Shown: positions 39,819 to 50,527, counted from the first letter of the stretch. The stretch is DNA of 64,000 nt from Epithemia pelagica (GCA_946965045.2 OX337229.1:5580001-5644000); one strand, 5' to 3'. Notes: generated by a model not told the origin, from the sequence alone. Numbers and translations are program-made.

Positions 39819-40411
39819 AAACTCTGTTTGTTGATGATATGGCATGATAGTAATGATGCGACCAAATGCTCTTGACAGTCCTACTAATACTCTTATCACA
39901 ATCTAAAAATAAATGGTGATATTTCTGTTTACCAGAATGTCTTTGGTTTGTGGACCAGTGTATTATGATCGGCCGCAGCGTGTTCGCCATTTTCCCACAA
40001 GGACACGAAATGAACCAGATGTCTCCACTCTCTACTTTTTTGCCAATAAAGAAGGAAATTGGAGTTGTACATGTACCGGTCAAGATCATAAGTGGTATCC
40101 ATGTTCACTTCCATCATTGATCGTACAAGGTGTCATAGTCGATCCCCACAGAGAACCATACATTGTCCGCCACACGCACAAAAGCCCATGGACGAGATTC
40201 TCCCAATTGCGTTTCAACATTGTCATCTCCCTCGTGTGCAATTTGGCCTTTCGACCCACCCATCGACATCTTGTTAAATATAAGATTGATGGAATAAAGC
40301 AATTGCGCTCTGCAATTGTGGAAGTGGCAGGTTGCGAGAGGATCGGCAATAGTCTGCAGTCTTGCGTCAATCCAAGGAAACACCACACCCGAATCTCTCA
40401 ACTACCAAAGA
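39819..40411. other. 3' flank of Kelch copy 1 (duplicated, decayed)
   Basis: Parts match the flanks of copies 2 and 3: for example tcattgatcgtacaaggtgtcatagt here and tcattgatcctacaagatgtcacagt near 57551. Minus-strand fragments share words such as NCFIPSI and VGRKAK. It is probably a decayed gene or UTR carried with the Kelch duplication. Confidence 0.45.
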
Positions 40412-41857
40412 CTAGAAGAGGCTGTTGTTCCATGTCAAAAACGGAGGCAATCGTTCGGACCGCCCCGCATCCGAGGCATCCAGCCAGTGAGGTGGATGAA
40501 GATGGTGTCGTGGTGGTAGATTGCCGTGACGATTGGTGTCATGTGAAATTTCGTGTTGCTCATGGCTCGGGAAATCTCCCAACAATGGATCCTCCTGGAC
40601 AACATGTTCCATATGCGGTTGTTGTTGTTGTTGTCTATGCGCTTCATCGCCATTTGTTACATCACCATCGTGAGAGGCAGGCAAATCCTCGTCGACATTT
40701 GTTGAAGCGCCATTGGTCGCCTGTTTCTTCATTCGTGTTTCCAAGGATCCACCCCGATTACGCAAACTCCATTGGAATCCAATTTCTTGCAATTTGGCAA
40801 TCCGTTCATTGGACAATTCCCCCAAGCGATAATGCTTTCGTTGCTGAAGCACAAAGTTTCCGAGCCCTGGCACGTCTTCGTACTTTTGAGGCACATTGCA
40901 ATCCCCAAACTGTTGCTTGTACTCCACCAACTGGGACACTCGCAACTCAAAACTCAACGATTCAGCCTTGTTGGGTTGACTGTTCCATTTGAATCCCAAG
41001 GCTTGAAGCAAACGTACCCGTTCCGGCTTGAGGTTGGTCCATTTGCCCGTCCGCAAATGCTTGTGCTGCGTCCGTTGCGTCGACACCCAACAGGCCAGTT
41101 TGGCCATTTTGGGATCGGATCCCCTCCATTTGGCCGGAACATCGCAATGTCCATGTGATTCTTTAAACTTTTTTAATTCGTGAAACATTTCCGTCCACTT
41201 GAGGTCATGTTTGGAATCTTTGCCATTGCCGTTGTACGGATTGGTCGTTCGCACCCGTGTCTCCCCTCGGGTCTCCTCGCCATTCTCCTGTACAGCATGT
41301 TGTTCTTCCAGCACATGAGATGTGGCTTCAAAGGCCGCTCGCTTTCGTTTCTTGATATCATGTTTGAGTTCCAAGTGCTTTTCTTTGGCCTTTTCAAAGG
41401 ATTTTTGAACCTTTTTGGTTTGTCGCATGGCTCGTACGGTTTCCTCTCGTTCCTTGGTCAATTCGTCTTGGATTTGAGCCGAATGTTGCAAGGCCTCTTC
41501 CAATGCCCTGGTCAGACGCAGTATTTCATCTTCCATTTGTTCTTCCAAGGCATCCCGTTGGGCAATTTCTTTGCGCAGTGCCTCGTTCGCACTGCGCAAC
41601 TTGACACTCACGGCACGTTCGTGTGCCACAGCAGCCTCGTGGACGTGGGCAGGTACCATGGACGGCGCCGGACACGAACCATTGCCTGTTGGTTCATCAT
41701 CATCGTCACCAACACGGGGTTGGTCGTCTCCTTCCGTACCACCGGTTGCCGCATCGGGCATCCTGAAAGACGAGGAGGAGGAATTTCTAGTTGTGGTGTC
41801 CGAGGTTGTCGTCACAACCACCTTGTCTCCTTCAATACCCGCTTCATCTGGACTCAT
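40412..41857 (-). CDS. Helicase-associated (HA) domain protein with coiled coil
   Basis: 481 aa. The N-terminus is acidic/Ser-rich; residues about 75-180 form a coiled coil (HERAVSVKLRSANEALRKE, EILRLTRALEEA). Two HA-type repeats follow: WTEMFHELKKFKESHGHCD...WVSTQR...LLQALGFKW and LVEYKQQFGDCNVPQKY...LQQRKHYRLGEL...LQEIGFQW. The F/L-K-x-x-x-G-x-C-x-V-P and LxxxGFxW pattern defines the family, which is expanded in diatoms and often not attached to a helicase. The C-terminus is His/Gln-rich. Function is unknown; DNA or RNA binding is a guess. Divergent from the gene at 42297. Confidence 0.8.
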   Translation of the reverse strand: MSPDEAGIEGDKVVVTTTSDTTTRNSSSSSFRMPDAATGGTEGDDQPRVGDDDDEPTGNGSCPAPSMVPAHVHEAAVAHERAVSVKLRSANEALRKEIAQRDALEEQMEDEILRLTRALEEALQHSAQIQDELTKEREETVRAMRQTKKVQKSFEKAKEKHLELKHDIKKRKRAAFEATSHVLEEQHAVQENGEETRGETRVRTTNPYNGNGKDSKHDLKWTEMFHELKKFKESHGHCDVPAKWRGSDPKMAKLACWVSTQRTQHKHLRTGKWTNLKPERVRLLQALGFKWNSQPNKAESLSFELRVSQLVEYKQQFGDCNVPQKYEDVPGLGNFVLQQRKHYRLGELSNERIAKLQEIGFQWSLRNRGGSLETRMKKQATNGASTNVDEDLPASHDGDVTNGDEAHRQQQQQPHMEHVVQEDPLLGDFPSHEQHEISHDTNRHGNLPPRHHLHPPHWLDASDAGRSERLPPFLTWNNSLF

Positions 41858-42296
41858 GATGCTTCATTGTTTGCTCCCTTGTTATCGTCTCTTTGATATC
41901 AATTCTCTCCAGTAGTCGCATCCCTGGAACGGGCAAACGGCCCTGTTCCCCAACCAAAAAAATGTGAACAACGGCGATGGTAACAAGACTGCTGGATTCC
42001 CGCGTGGCGATGCGTTGGGTTCTGTCTGTTGAGAGAGTGTCGGTATTTGGTATGCTGTCAGTTGGTGTCGGTCTACAACTCATCTGCCCATGGAATTCTT
42101 CGTGCTGACGTCAAGCTATCCGATACCGGCTGACGTCGAACTCAACATCTTTTTGCGTTCTTTGACTTTGGGATGGGTGTGTCTGTCTCCCATGTTGACA
42201 GTTGACATCCATCCAAAACGTTGTGTGTGTCTCTCTTCTCTCTCTCATCTGTTTGGTGTTCAAGTTGAGCCTCTATTAGCGACTTTTACACAAAGG
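41858..42296. promoter_or_regulatory. Divergent promoter region
   Basis: It lies between the HA-domain gene (minus) and the plastid-targeted ORF (plus). Two tgacgtc elements (42107-42113 and 42132-42138) with the tgacgtca core of CRE/bZIP sites are present; bZIP regulation would be inference. Confidence 0.4.
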
Positions 42297-43277
42297 ATGA
42301 TGGAGCCAAGAACAATGAGAATGAGGAGCTGCTGGCTATTGTTTCTGCCGATACTACTAGCTGTAGTCCCTTCTTCCACACAAGGCTTTGCCATTCGGCC
42401 CTCGTATGACGTAGGCGGCACGAAATCCATTGGCACAGTGCCATTGGACCGTGGTGACACGGTGATGCGACGAGCCACGATTGTCTATCCGACCGACGAT
42501 GGACCACATCCATTATCCCCCACCACCACCGACAATTTTGGATCCCACGCCACGGATCGGTTCCATTCCATGATGGAGTTTTTGCAAACCGAGGCCTTGG
42601 ATCGACTGGCGCGATTGGCCGTCGCCTTTTCTCCCTTGGAACGAGCCATTCAACTTCAAGATATTGAACATGTCTCGGTCATTTCCATTGATGACACTTC
42701 CATTGACATTGAAGCCATGTTGTGCGAGAACGACGGCTGCGTCAGTCTGTCGGTGCCCATTTCCTTTCCTCACTCCTGCTCCGGTTCGGACGATTACGAA
42801 ACCTGTGTGGTGGACAATATTGGGACCTTGGATGTTCGAGCCAATCAAGCCTTGTTACAATCGTCGTGGGAATCCAAGCTTCGAGAACAAGGCTTGGATG
42901 TCGACCAGCAAAAGCAATTGCTCCGAGACCCCACCAACCTTGTGTATCCGTCCTGGTGGATTCCGGCGACTGTGGCGGAGGACTGTCTGCAAGAGTCCAA
43001 TGCCATTTTGGAGCTTTTGAACGACGGTGAGTTTTCGCAAGAGGTTCACGCTCTAGCTACTCGTGGACTCGTGCAACAACAACAACAATCACAGGGAGAG
43101 AATGTGCCGCCGTTGGTCGAATTGGCGGTCGTCACGGCAGTCGGTCCGGCCGGATTGATGTTGTGCGCCCTGAATCCAGAACTGGACGTTCATCAAATCC
43201 CCTTGGCCTTTTCGACACCAGCCAGCACGGTCGAATCGTTACGAACGGCAGTCCTGGAACTTGTGGGTTCCGTCTAG
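42297..43277 (+). CDS. Plastid-targeted protein of unknown function
   Basis: The frame is open from 42090, but MRMRSCWLLFLPILLAVVPS just after ATG 42297 is a clear signal peptide ending TQG|FAI, an ASAF-like plastid motif; 326 aa. The mature part is acidic, with FHSMMEFLQTEALDRLARLA, a beta-rich centre (VSVISIDDTSIDIEAML, LSVPISFPHSC) and a C-terminal VELAVVTAVGPAGLMLCAL. Four Cys residues lie between about 145 and 182. The layout could suggest a flavin- or heme-related split-barrel protein, but I cannot assign a family. Confidence 0.65.
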   Translation: MMEPRTMRMRSCWLLFLPILLAVVPSSTQGFAIRPSYDVGGTKSIGTVPLDRGDTVMRRATIVYPTDDGPHPLSPTTTDNFGSHATDRFHSMMEFLQTEALDRLARLAVAFSPLERAIQLQDIEHVSVISIDDTSIDIEAMLCENDGCVSLSVPISFPHSCSGSDDYETCVVDNIGTLDVRANQALLQSSWESKLREQGLDVDQQKQLLRDPTNLVYPSWWIPATVAEDCLQESNAILELLNDGEFSQEVHALATRGLVQQQQQSQGENVPPLVELAVVTAVGPAGLMLCALNPELDVHQIPLAFSTPASTVESLRTAVLELVGSV

Positions 43278-44019
43278 AGAAATTTCTCAAAGAAGAGAGC
43301 ATTGGAGGACTCTCCCATCACCGAGACTTGAATGCTACGGGAACATTTACTACCTACTACCAACCATCCTTACCTCCTTGCTACACACACACACACATGG
43401 GACAAGGATGCAGTCTCTGTCCACACGTGCTACATTGCTAGATATTGTATTGCATACGCCGGAACCACTGGCCGAGAATGTCACTGGGACTCTTTCCCGT
43501 TTTGTAGACGCTCACTCCGAGCATGACCACAATTGAATCATAGTGATAAAAGAAAGCCTCTCTCTGCCAACACTTTCATTCCAGTGACATGTACTTCTAT
43601 GAGATGGAGATGTAGGAGCTCAATGCGAGTCTAGCTAGGAGTAGCATACGGAATACGGATAAGTAGAACTACCCGTGTAGTCCACGACATTTCTCTCGTT
43701 TCGAAAATCCAAAAGACGATAATGAGAGACAAAAAACGAGACGAGAGGAGGCAATCGTATCCAATCAAACCAACTCCAACTTGCATGTGAATCATCCACA
43801 CGCTCACATTCACGAAACGAATGAGACGCGCGATTGAGCGAACTCCGACTTGTGGTGTATGTGCATCATCAAGGATTTTGAATCTTCGCTCGTCGAAAAT
43901 TGACGGAAACGGATGGGTGATGGTGATGACAGAAACCATTCCCATTGGGGAGAGGACACAAAACTGAGCCACGGAATCAGCAGAGTGGACGAAACAGAAC
44001 CGCAGGGTTGATTTGCAGA
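43278..44019. other. Intergenic region and 5' flank of Kelch copy 2
   Basis: A short (AC)n run lies at 43384-43398. From 43558 the sequence is related to 31608-32102, the duplicated promoter side of the Kelch genes. Confidence 0.5.
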
Positions 44020-45716
44020 ATGAGGATCCAGGAACAAGCGCTGAAATCCGGATTGGTCTTTGACGACTGCGACGACCATCAAGAACCACAATGGCAATCC
44101 TCCAATTGGCCCCGACTTTTGGGAGGTTGGCGTTGGGGCCACTCGTCAGTTGTTGTGAAGCATCCGGATAAGAACGACGAGGAGATTGTGGTGGTAATGG
44201 GTGGAGAGACAGCCGAGGAGGAGGCGTGCAATTCGGTTCTGCTTTTGAATGTGAACGAAACTGACAAAAAGTGGCGAGAGGGACCACGCCTTAACGAAAA
44301 AAGGTATTGCTCTGCCAGTGTGGTTTGCAATGGCACTGTTTTTGTCATTGGTGGAAACAATGGCGACGACGACCTAGACACTGTTGAAGCAATTGAAGTT
44401 GGAGATTTACTTCTTGCACCAGGTGCAGACAGTACTATGAATCGATGGAAGACTTTGGATTGCCGTTTGTCTGCAAAACGATCAGGGTGTGCCGCTGCTG
44501 CTGTACATGACAGATTCATTGTTGTGGTTGGCGGACATGGCTCATCATTCTCATCTGTCGACATCATTGACACAGCATCCAAAAGTCAATATGCTGTCGT
44601 CTCTGGGCCGCCGTTGAACAAAGGTCGATATAACTTTGGAATGGCTGTGATTGGCCAGCGAATCTATGTTGTTGGTGGGAAACTGACCAGAGAAAAGTTA
44701 CCTGTTGAATACTTGGAGTTTGAGGGCTGTTCAAACCATGCAGATGTAACTGTAACATCAGTTTTTCCATCGACCAAGTCCTGGAAGATACAAGAGGACC
44801 TTGCTCTTGACGCTGATCGATTTCAACATTGTGTGGTCAAGGTGGGATCCTGTCTCATTGTTGCAGGAGGGTGGAGTAGAGACGATGAAGAAGTATTATC
44901 CGTTGAAGTTATGGACACTGAACAACATGTCATGTGGAAGCTTCCATCTACGACGACAAAACGGAGCCTTAGTAGCATGATTGCCATTTCAAATGGAATT
45001 CTAGCAATTAGTGGTGATACAGAAGATTCTTGCGACTATCTTGCGTTGACGGAGAAGAAAACAGAAACCAAGGTTCGTTTTGCTGCATCTTGTAAGTGTT
45101 TTTGGGACAAATGATGTTTCGTGTCTCACAATTGCCTGCGTCCTTTTTTCAGGAATCGTGCTCCTCTCAAATGCAGTTTGAGAAACTTGACGTTGTTATA
45201 GAACGCGAAAGCAACAATGTCGATAAGGAGCATGTATTGCGAGAAGCTCCCAAAGCCAAAGAGCCGCATCAGATGAAACAATCTTTGTTGACGAATGGTA
45301 CACAGTCTAGTGTCCGGAAACGGTCGATTGATCCTGGATTGGAAGTGGAGACCAGCAACAAGAAATCCTGCGATGCCGCCACTCTGTCTGCAAGCTCACG
45401 TGAGTCTCTATCCCATGACAGTTCCAACAAGAAGGAGGAAAAAGTTGTGCCACTTTTGAATCGTGTCGATCACATTGAGAAGTGGAAAGCTGGTGCCATG
45501 AGTTCTTTAGAGAAACTGTTTGAGGAGAACAAGAAGCTGATTGAGGAGAACAAGAAAGTGGTTGAGGAGAACAAGAGGCTAGTCGAGGAGAACAAGAGGC
45601 TGGCCGAGGACAATAAGAGGCAGATTGAAACGGACAAGAAGTTTGTTGAGACAAACAAGCGGCTGGAAAACCGAGTACTTAAGTTGGAACAACTGATTGT
45701 GGGGGACGAGGAGTAG
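44020..45716 (+). CDS. Kelch-repeat protein with C-terminal coiled coil, copy 2 (intact)
   Basis: Exons 44020-45072 and 45153-45716, intron of 80 bp (GTTCGT...TTCAG), 538 aa. Six Kelch-type blades are suggested by hydrophobic strands ending GG (IVVVMGG, TVFVIGG, FIVVVGG, IYVVGG, CLIVAGG, ILAISG), forming a beta-propeller for protein binding. The C-terminus has a basic linker (VRKRSIDPGLEVE) and a heptad array built from EENK(K/R)xx units, likely an oligomerising coil. No BTB or F-box is present. It is the only uninterrupted member of the three paralogs here; function is unknown. Confidence 0.82.
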
Positions 45717-46831
45717 AGCGCTGCTTGTTTATAATTCATGTTGGCAATGAAGAGATCAAATGTTCTTGATAGTCTCAGTACTCCTCAAACAAAACCGAAA
45801 GTTAAATACGATATTTCTGTTTTCGAGTCTCGTTGGAATCAACAGTTGGCCTTTTGTTGGTGCAACTCTCGGCCATCGAGTTGACTTTTTCCCCCATTTT
45901 GTCGAGTCTTTATTCTAGTTGTGCAGGGTCATGATGACAGCATCTTTCGGTCGTTCCAATCGTGGATCGTACAAACTGTGCTTGTCACAATCCACACAGA
46001 AGCAGACAGTGTGCCTCTGCCTCCTGCGCTGCTACTTCGGTCGGCAGTGGAGGGTTTTTTTCCGATCCCTCACGATGAATCCATACCCCGTAGATTTCGA
46101 ACACATATTTCTGAACTATGTGGGTCGGGAAATCGACCGAATGCCACGCCTTGCGATTGCCCATGCATGCGATTTGGCCTGGAGACTTTTGGTGCAGCAA
46201 CGCCATTGTGTAGACGGTTTCGTACTACCACTTCCGTGGGTCCTGATACATCAGCCTGCCCTCTAGCTAGTAGCTGGTTTGCTCTTGTATCTCTCCTTCC
46301 CAGTCGTTCACTTGGTAGCTGTTGGTTGTCGACAGACTTTGTTTTCTAGACTCAATCGATTGGTCCATCCAACAAACAAAAATGTCCCGATTCCCGATGG
46401 ATTAGGGCTTTATTCGCAGTTTTCAAGTACGAGTAATGTAACATGAATCCAACGGATTACAAAAGCCTTGTCCCAATCCTAGGACATCTCATATTTTGAT
46501 CTGAAGTCGATGCGCCTTCGATATTTGCAATTGCCAATAATCGTAGATTCGTACTCGTAGACAACACAGTGTCCTATTTGTTGCTCCGCATACTTCTTCT
46601 CGATTCTCTTGGCTTTCGCCTTCTGTCCACGAATGTAAGTCTTTTTCTTGGCTATAATCATTCCTTGTAGCCTTTTGTGTGAAGTCGACGAAGTAGGATA
46701 GGAGCGTTGTGTGTTTTCTTCCGATGCCGCTGCGGAGAAGATGCTGAAATGGGTAGAGCCATCGAGGTCTATCTATGTTGCCGATCTATAAAACACTTTC
46801 ATCCTCTTCTTCTACATCCTGCTCTTCCTCA
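45717..46831. other. 3' flank of Kelch copy 2 (duplicated, decayed)
   Basis: The stretch 45900-46400 is related to 57950-58450 downstream of copy 3: both encode on the minus strand fragments with GQIACMGN and KYVFEI/RYVFEI. No intact gene is present. The basic 60-aa minus frame 46479-46661 is not supported further. Confidence 0.45.
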
Positions 46832-47971
46832 TCAAAGATCAATGGCTGGCGCAGGCATGAGCTTTTTCCCAACGATGGATGAAAAGTTGATAGCAGCTTT
46901 GGCCGCCAGCAAGAACGGATCAGGAAGACAGGAAGTACTACGGTCAAAGGTGCCTTTGGCCACCCGGATGGCTTCCCAGTCTATGCTATCTTGCAAAACT
47001 GGAAGCGGGAAAAAGGGGGCGTCGAGTGCTCTCAAATATCCAACAAGACGTATCCAGCGAACTGCAGAAGCGTCTTTAGTTTCCCCAACAGCTGCGCCAA
47101 AATCTTCCAGCACATCGTTGTCTTTGTCCAGTAGCGACTCAGCAATATCCTTGACAAATGCATTGAGCAACGCAATACCCTTTTCGACCTGCGCTTGTGA
47201 GCAGATGTTGCGCACGTGAAGGAGTGTCATGCGTGCCGCATAGCGCGATCGCGGGCCACAGGGTATCGCCATTGCCTCGTAGGAGGTTAAGCCGTCCCAA
47301 AGCTGTATCTCTTGTACCGAAAGTATCGGGATGATAATGAGGGCAGGAGGGGTACTGTCGAGGAGCTGCTTCTGCAAAAATAGGTGAAACTTGTTGTACT
47401 TGCTGTGCTTGAGTCCGGAATCGTCCATTCTTCTTGTCCGACCTTTCATCCCATTCAAAAGTTTTCTTCGCTTAAAATAATCATCCTCGAACATGCCACT
47501 GGCCGCTTGCACTAGCTGAAAATAAGCAGCATGACAAATGGGTGCGTTGGAAAATAAATGGGCCCGTTCTCCTTCTTGGTTGAGCAAAAAATCGACTGTG
47601 CTTGTCCTTTGGTTTGTATTAGTACTGTCCGATTTCAAGCTACTGGCTTCGTCGCAGGTTTCTAGAAGTTCTGAGTCTACCGTATTGGGGTAAATTTGTT
47701 TCCCTCTTTCTTGGTCTCTTCGAATGACGAGAAAGTTTGAAGCCTCGATGGAGAAGTCCCTGTCCATAACGACGAAGGTTTCGAGAGGGCTGAAAAAAAG
47801 TCCATCCATTCTCGCGTCTATCTCCTCTCTCGAAAGCGACCTTCGAAACAAAGCGTTGGCTTCTTCGGTTTGAGTACGATACGCGAGAGCCGTTCTTCCG
47901 GTAGTATCCATGCTCTTTGCTGCTTGTCGCCAAATGTGAATTTTTGGTTTGGTGTTTGGTGCATACGTCAA
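46832..47971 (-). CDS. Conserved-looking hypothetical protein
   Basis: 379 aa from the first Met, or 359 aa if the second (47911, MDTTGRTALAYRTQ) is used. The sequence has normal soluble-protein composition with several helices (SREEIDARMDGLFFSPLE, NKFHLFLQKQLLDS, KGIALLNAFVKDIAESLL) and a hydrophobic strand (PPALIIIPILSV). No signal peptide, TM helix or motif was recognised. It is convergent with the Kelch copy 2 flank. Confidence 0.65.
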   Translation of the reverse strand: MTYAPNTKPKIHIWRQAAKSMDTTGRTALAYRTQTEEANALFRRSLSREEIDARMDGLFFSPLETFVVMDRDFSIEASNFLVIRRDQERGKQIYPNTVDSELLETCDEASSLKSDSTNTNQRTSTVDFLLNQEGERAHLFSNAPICHAAYFQLVQAASGMFEDDYFKRRKLLNGMKGRTRRMDDSGLKHSKYNKFHLFLQKQLLDSTPPALIIIPILSVQEIQLWDGLTSYEAMAIPCGPRSRYAARMTLLHVRNICSQAQVEKGIALLNAFVKDIAESLLDKDNDVLEDFGAAVGETKDASAVRWIRLVGYLRALDAPFFPLPVLQDSIDWEAIRVAKGTFDRSTSCLPDPFLLAAKAAINFSSIVGKKLMPAPAIDL

Positions 47972-48538
47972 AAAAGGGGGAAAGTCTTACCCCCAAGCGC
48001 CGGGTGAGTTGTGAATCCCGCCTGACTCGTCAAAAATCCAGATACGAATGCCCTTTTTAAGTGCGACTCGAAATCAAGACGCGCTTGGGAGTAACGAAAG
48101 CCTATGATTTCGGCCGGCAACCGGCACCGTAAACCGTAACCGTGGGCCGGACCCGCGTATTGTATTGTCCCCCACGGCCACGGCCCTCCGACCATTTTTC
48201 TCCGGACCAATGCTCGCACAATGTGTGAAAAGTAGCTCATGCACACACAGTGGATTCTTGGTGCAGATGATGCATGATTTCCATTTTCCATTGGCAGTCT
48301 CCTTGTTCACTATTCACTATGTCAACACCTTAACGAGACGCGCGATCGAACGAAGAGCGAACTCCGACTTGTGGTGTATGTGCATCTTCCACGATCTTGA
48401 TTCTTCGCTCGTCGAAAATTGAGGGAAACGGATGGGTAATGGTTATGACAGAAACCATTCCCATTGGGGAGAGGACACCAAACTGGGCCACAGAATCAGC
48501 AGAGTGGACGAAATAGAACCGCAACGTTGATTTGCACA
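47972..48538. other. Intergenic region and 5' flank of Kelch copy 3
   Basis: From about 48330 (acgagacgcgcgatcgaacg) it matches the promoter side of the other Kelch genes (43822-44019). Nothing is recognised before that. Confidence 0.45.
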
Positions 48539-48719
48539 ATGAAAATCCAGGAGCAAGCTCTCAAATCCGGATTGGTCCTTGACGACTGCGATGACCATAA
48601 AGAACCGCAATGGCAATCATCCAATTGGCCGCGTCTTTTGGGAGGTTGGCGTTGGGGCCACTCGTCAGTTGTTGTGAAGCATCCAGACAGGAACGACGAG
48701 GAGATTGTGGTGGTAATAG

Positions 48720-49199
48720 TGTTCGAATACGCAGAGTATCGCAGGCATGCGCGCATATCCGCGACCAAAAGATGAGGAGGACGAGCACACAACATGCACC
48801 AACTTCCTCACGAAATAGACGACGGAACTTGTCCATTACGGACAAGAACAACAGAACAACGATGCATCTTGGATTCCAGATGACGAGTCAAGCCGTGTAA
48901 CGGCTTTAAGTGACGCAACAAATAGAAGCAACCACAGGAGTAACCGCCGCTGCATAGGAGACCGGGATTCAATCTCCCTAATTGGCAGCCGTCGTTTAGG
49001 AGAGAAGCGACGATGCCAAGATCGACACAAGACAAGAATCGACGAACCCAACGCTCATCTCCATCCAACGCTCGCATCAACCCAACGGCCATTGGCAAGC
49101 AATGGCCAGATACCTTTAGCTAGAAACACACAATCTTAAAATTGCTTTATCCTACGGATTGAGCCCGTTTCCTCTGTCTACGATAGGCGGAAACTCACA
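48720..49199 (+). repeat. 5' LTR of Copia element 2
   Basis: 480 bp with TG...CA ends. Next to it, 49200-49215 holds a PBS-like site. Confidence 0.93.
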
Positions 49200-49215
49200 C
49201 GCTTCCTCTGCGCTG
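49198..49215 (+). promoter_or_regulatory. Primer-binding site of element 2, initiator tRNA-Met D-arm type
   Basis: cacgcttcctctgcgctg is complementary to cagcgcagaggaagcgtg, close to the D-arm of eukaryotic initiator tRNA-Met (ggcgcagNggaagcg). An internal-fragment primer, as in Drosophila copia, is inferred. Confidence 0.55.
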
Positions 49216-49261
49216 TAAATAGCTACAGCTGTAATAGCTAAACGATTGTCATCCATCCACC

Positions 49262-50500
49262 ATGGCCGCCGCTTTCGCTCTCTCTCCCGCTCACGCCAAC
49301 GCCAACCAAGTCGTCAACTTCAACACGGCAGGCGGAGCAAAGTTCTACAAGCAAGCTATCCGCGGACTCTACGATGGTGGAGAGCTCTACGATCTCCATT
49401 CTATCGGTCTCAAGACTTTTCTCGACACCCTTCAAGATCGCATCGTGGAGCAAAACTGGACGACAACATTCTCGGTTCCAGAAGACGTCGCAAACCCTGG
49501 AGTCAACGTCCGTCTCCTAACAACCGACTACGGACGAGTAACCCTCACACAAGTTCGAGCCTACGTGGAACACTCCGATGGACAGAACAGGACGACGCAA
49601 AACTCTTACATGTCCTACCAATGTCTGATGGCATCCCTGAACGAAGATGCCAAGGCTCAAGTGAATGTGAGGCGTGACGATTTTATGGTTAATGGGCACG
49701 GATCCGGGCCACTACTCCTTAAGGTGATTATTTCTTTGGCGCACGTCGACACGGAAGCCACGGTGATGGTCTTGCGACAACGCCTGGCCGACCTTCACTT
49801 ATACATCATGGATATCAACGCCGACATCGCCAAGTTCAACTTTTACGTTGACGAGACACTCCAAGGTCTCAACGCGCACGGCGAACAAACTCTGGACCTC
49901 CTCCCTAACTTATTTAAGGCATACGAAAGTGTCAACGACGACAACTTTCTCGATTTCATTAAGCGAAAGAAGAACGCCTACGAGGAGGGAGACGCTCCGG
50001 GACTGACTCCACGTGCTCTCATGAACGCGGCACGTGTCAAATATCAGACGCTCGTGGAACAAAAGAAGTGGCAGGCGATCTCGGCTCGCGACCAGAAGCT
50101 GATCGCGCTCGAAGCGACCGTTAACAGACTCAAGGACGGAAACAAAAAGGCGACTGCGAGCAAGTCGGCAAAAGCGTCTGAAACAAAGAAGAAGGACGGG
50201 GTCGCGGACAAAGGATGGCTGACAATCGGACCCAAGCCAGGTCAACCCGAAGTTAAGGAACACAACGGAAAGACGTGGTACTGGTGCAAATGGCACGAGA
50301 AGTGGTCTACCAATAAGAACCACACGTCCGCTACGTGTAACGGAAAAGGACTGACCGGTGAAAAGAAGCGCCGTTATGACGAAGCACACGGGAATCAGGG
50401 TTCGAATACCTCTACGGACGAGACTAACCCAGGACTCCGTCTGGCTAGCGCCATAGCTAGCATCGCCACCGAGAATGAAGACGAATCGGACGAAGAATGA
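49262..50500 (+). CDS. Gag of Copia element 2
   Basis: 412 aa from an ATG in good context (ccaccATGg). The first 270 residues are the helical capsid-like part. A Lys-rich segment (KKATASKSAKASETKKKDG) precedes a Cys/His motif, WYWCKWHEKW...NHTSATC, a C-x2-H-x8-H-x4-C variant of the zinc knuckle seen in protist Copia Gags. It ends at TGA 50498-50500, which appears leaky; the frame continues without stops into Pol. Confidence 0.9.
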   Translation: MAAAFALSPAHANANQVVNFNTAGGAKFYKQAIRGLYDGGELYDLHSIGLKTFLDTLQDRIVEQNWTTTFSVPEDVANPGVNVRLLTTDYGRVTLTQVRAYVEHSDGQNRTTQNSYMSYQCLMASLNEDAKAQVNVRRDDFMVNGHGSGPLLLKVIISLAHVDTEATVMVLRQRLADLHLYIMDINADIAKFNFYVDETLQGLNAHGEQTLDLLPNLFKAYESVNDDNFLDFIKRKKNAYEEGDAPGLTPRALMNAARVKYQTLVEQKKWQAISARDQKLIALEATVNRLKDGNKKATASKSAKASETKKKDGVADKGWLTIGPKPGQPEVKEHNGKTWYWCKWHEKWSTNKNHTSATCNGKGLTGEKKRRYDEAHGNQGSNTSTDETNPGLRLASAIASIATENEDESDEE

Positions 50501-50527
50501 CAACTAAACCCGGGATGGTTCCCCGGG
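50498..50527 (+). promoter_or_regulatory. Predicted UGA readthrough signal between gag and pol
   Basis: TGA is followed by CAACTA, which fits the CAR-YYA leaky-stop motif, and then after an 8-nt spacer by CCCGGG-(7 nt)-CCCGGG, a 6-bp GC hairpin (50509-50514 with 50522-50527). No stop occurs in this frame until 54562. Confidence 0.7.

Noticed and set aside
40412-41896. Plus-strand frames opposite the HA-domain gene (for example 41180-41896)
   Set aside because: Antisense shadows; the minus frame carries clear domain repeats.
46479-46661. 60-codon basic minus-strand ORF
   Set aside because: Too short, no recognised domain, lies in a decayed duplicated flank.
48950-48985. tRNA T-arm-like string in the LTR of element 2 (gaccgggattcaatctccc)
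   Set aside because: No cloverleaf could be built around it, and it lies within a retrotransposon LTR.
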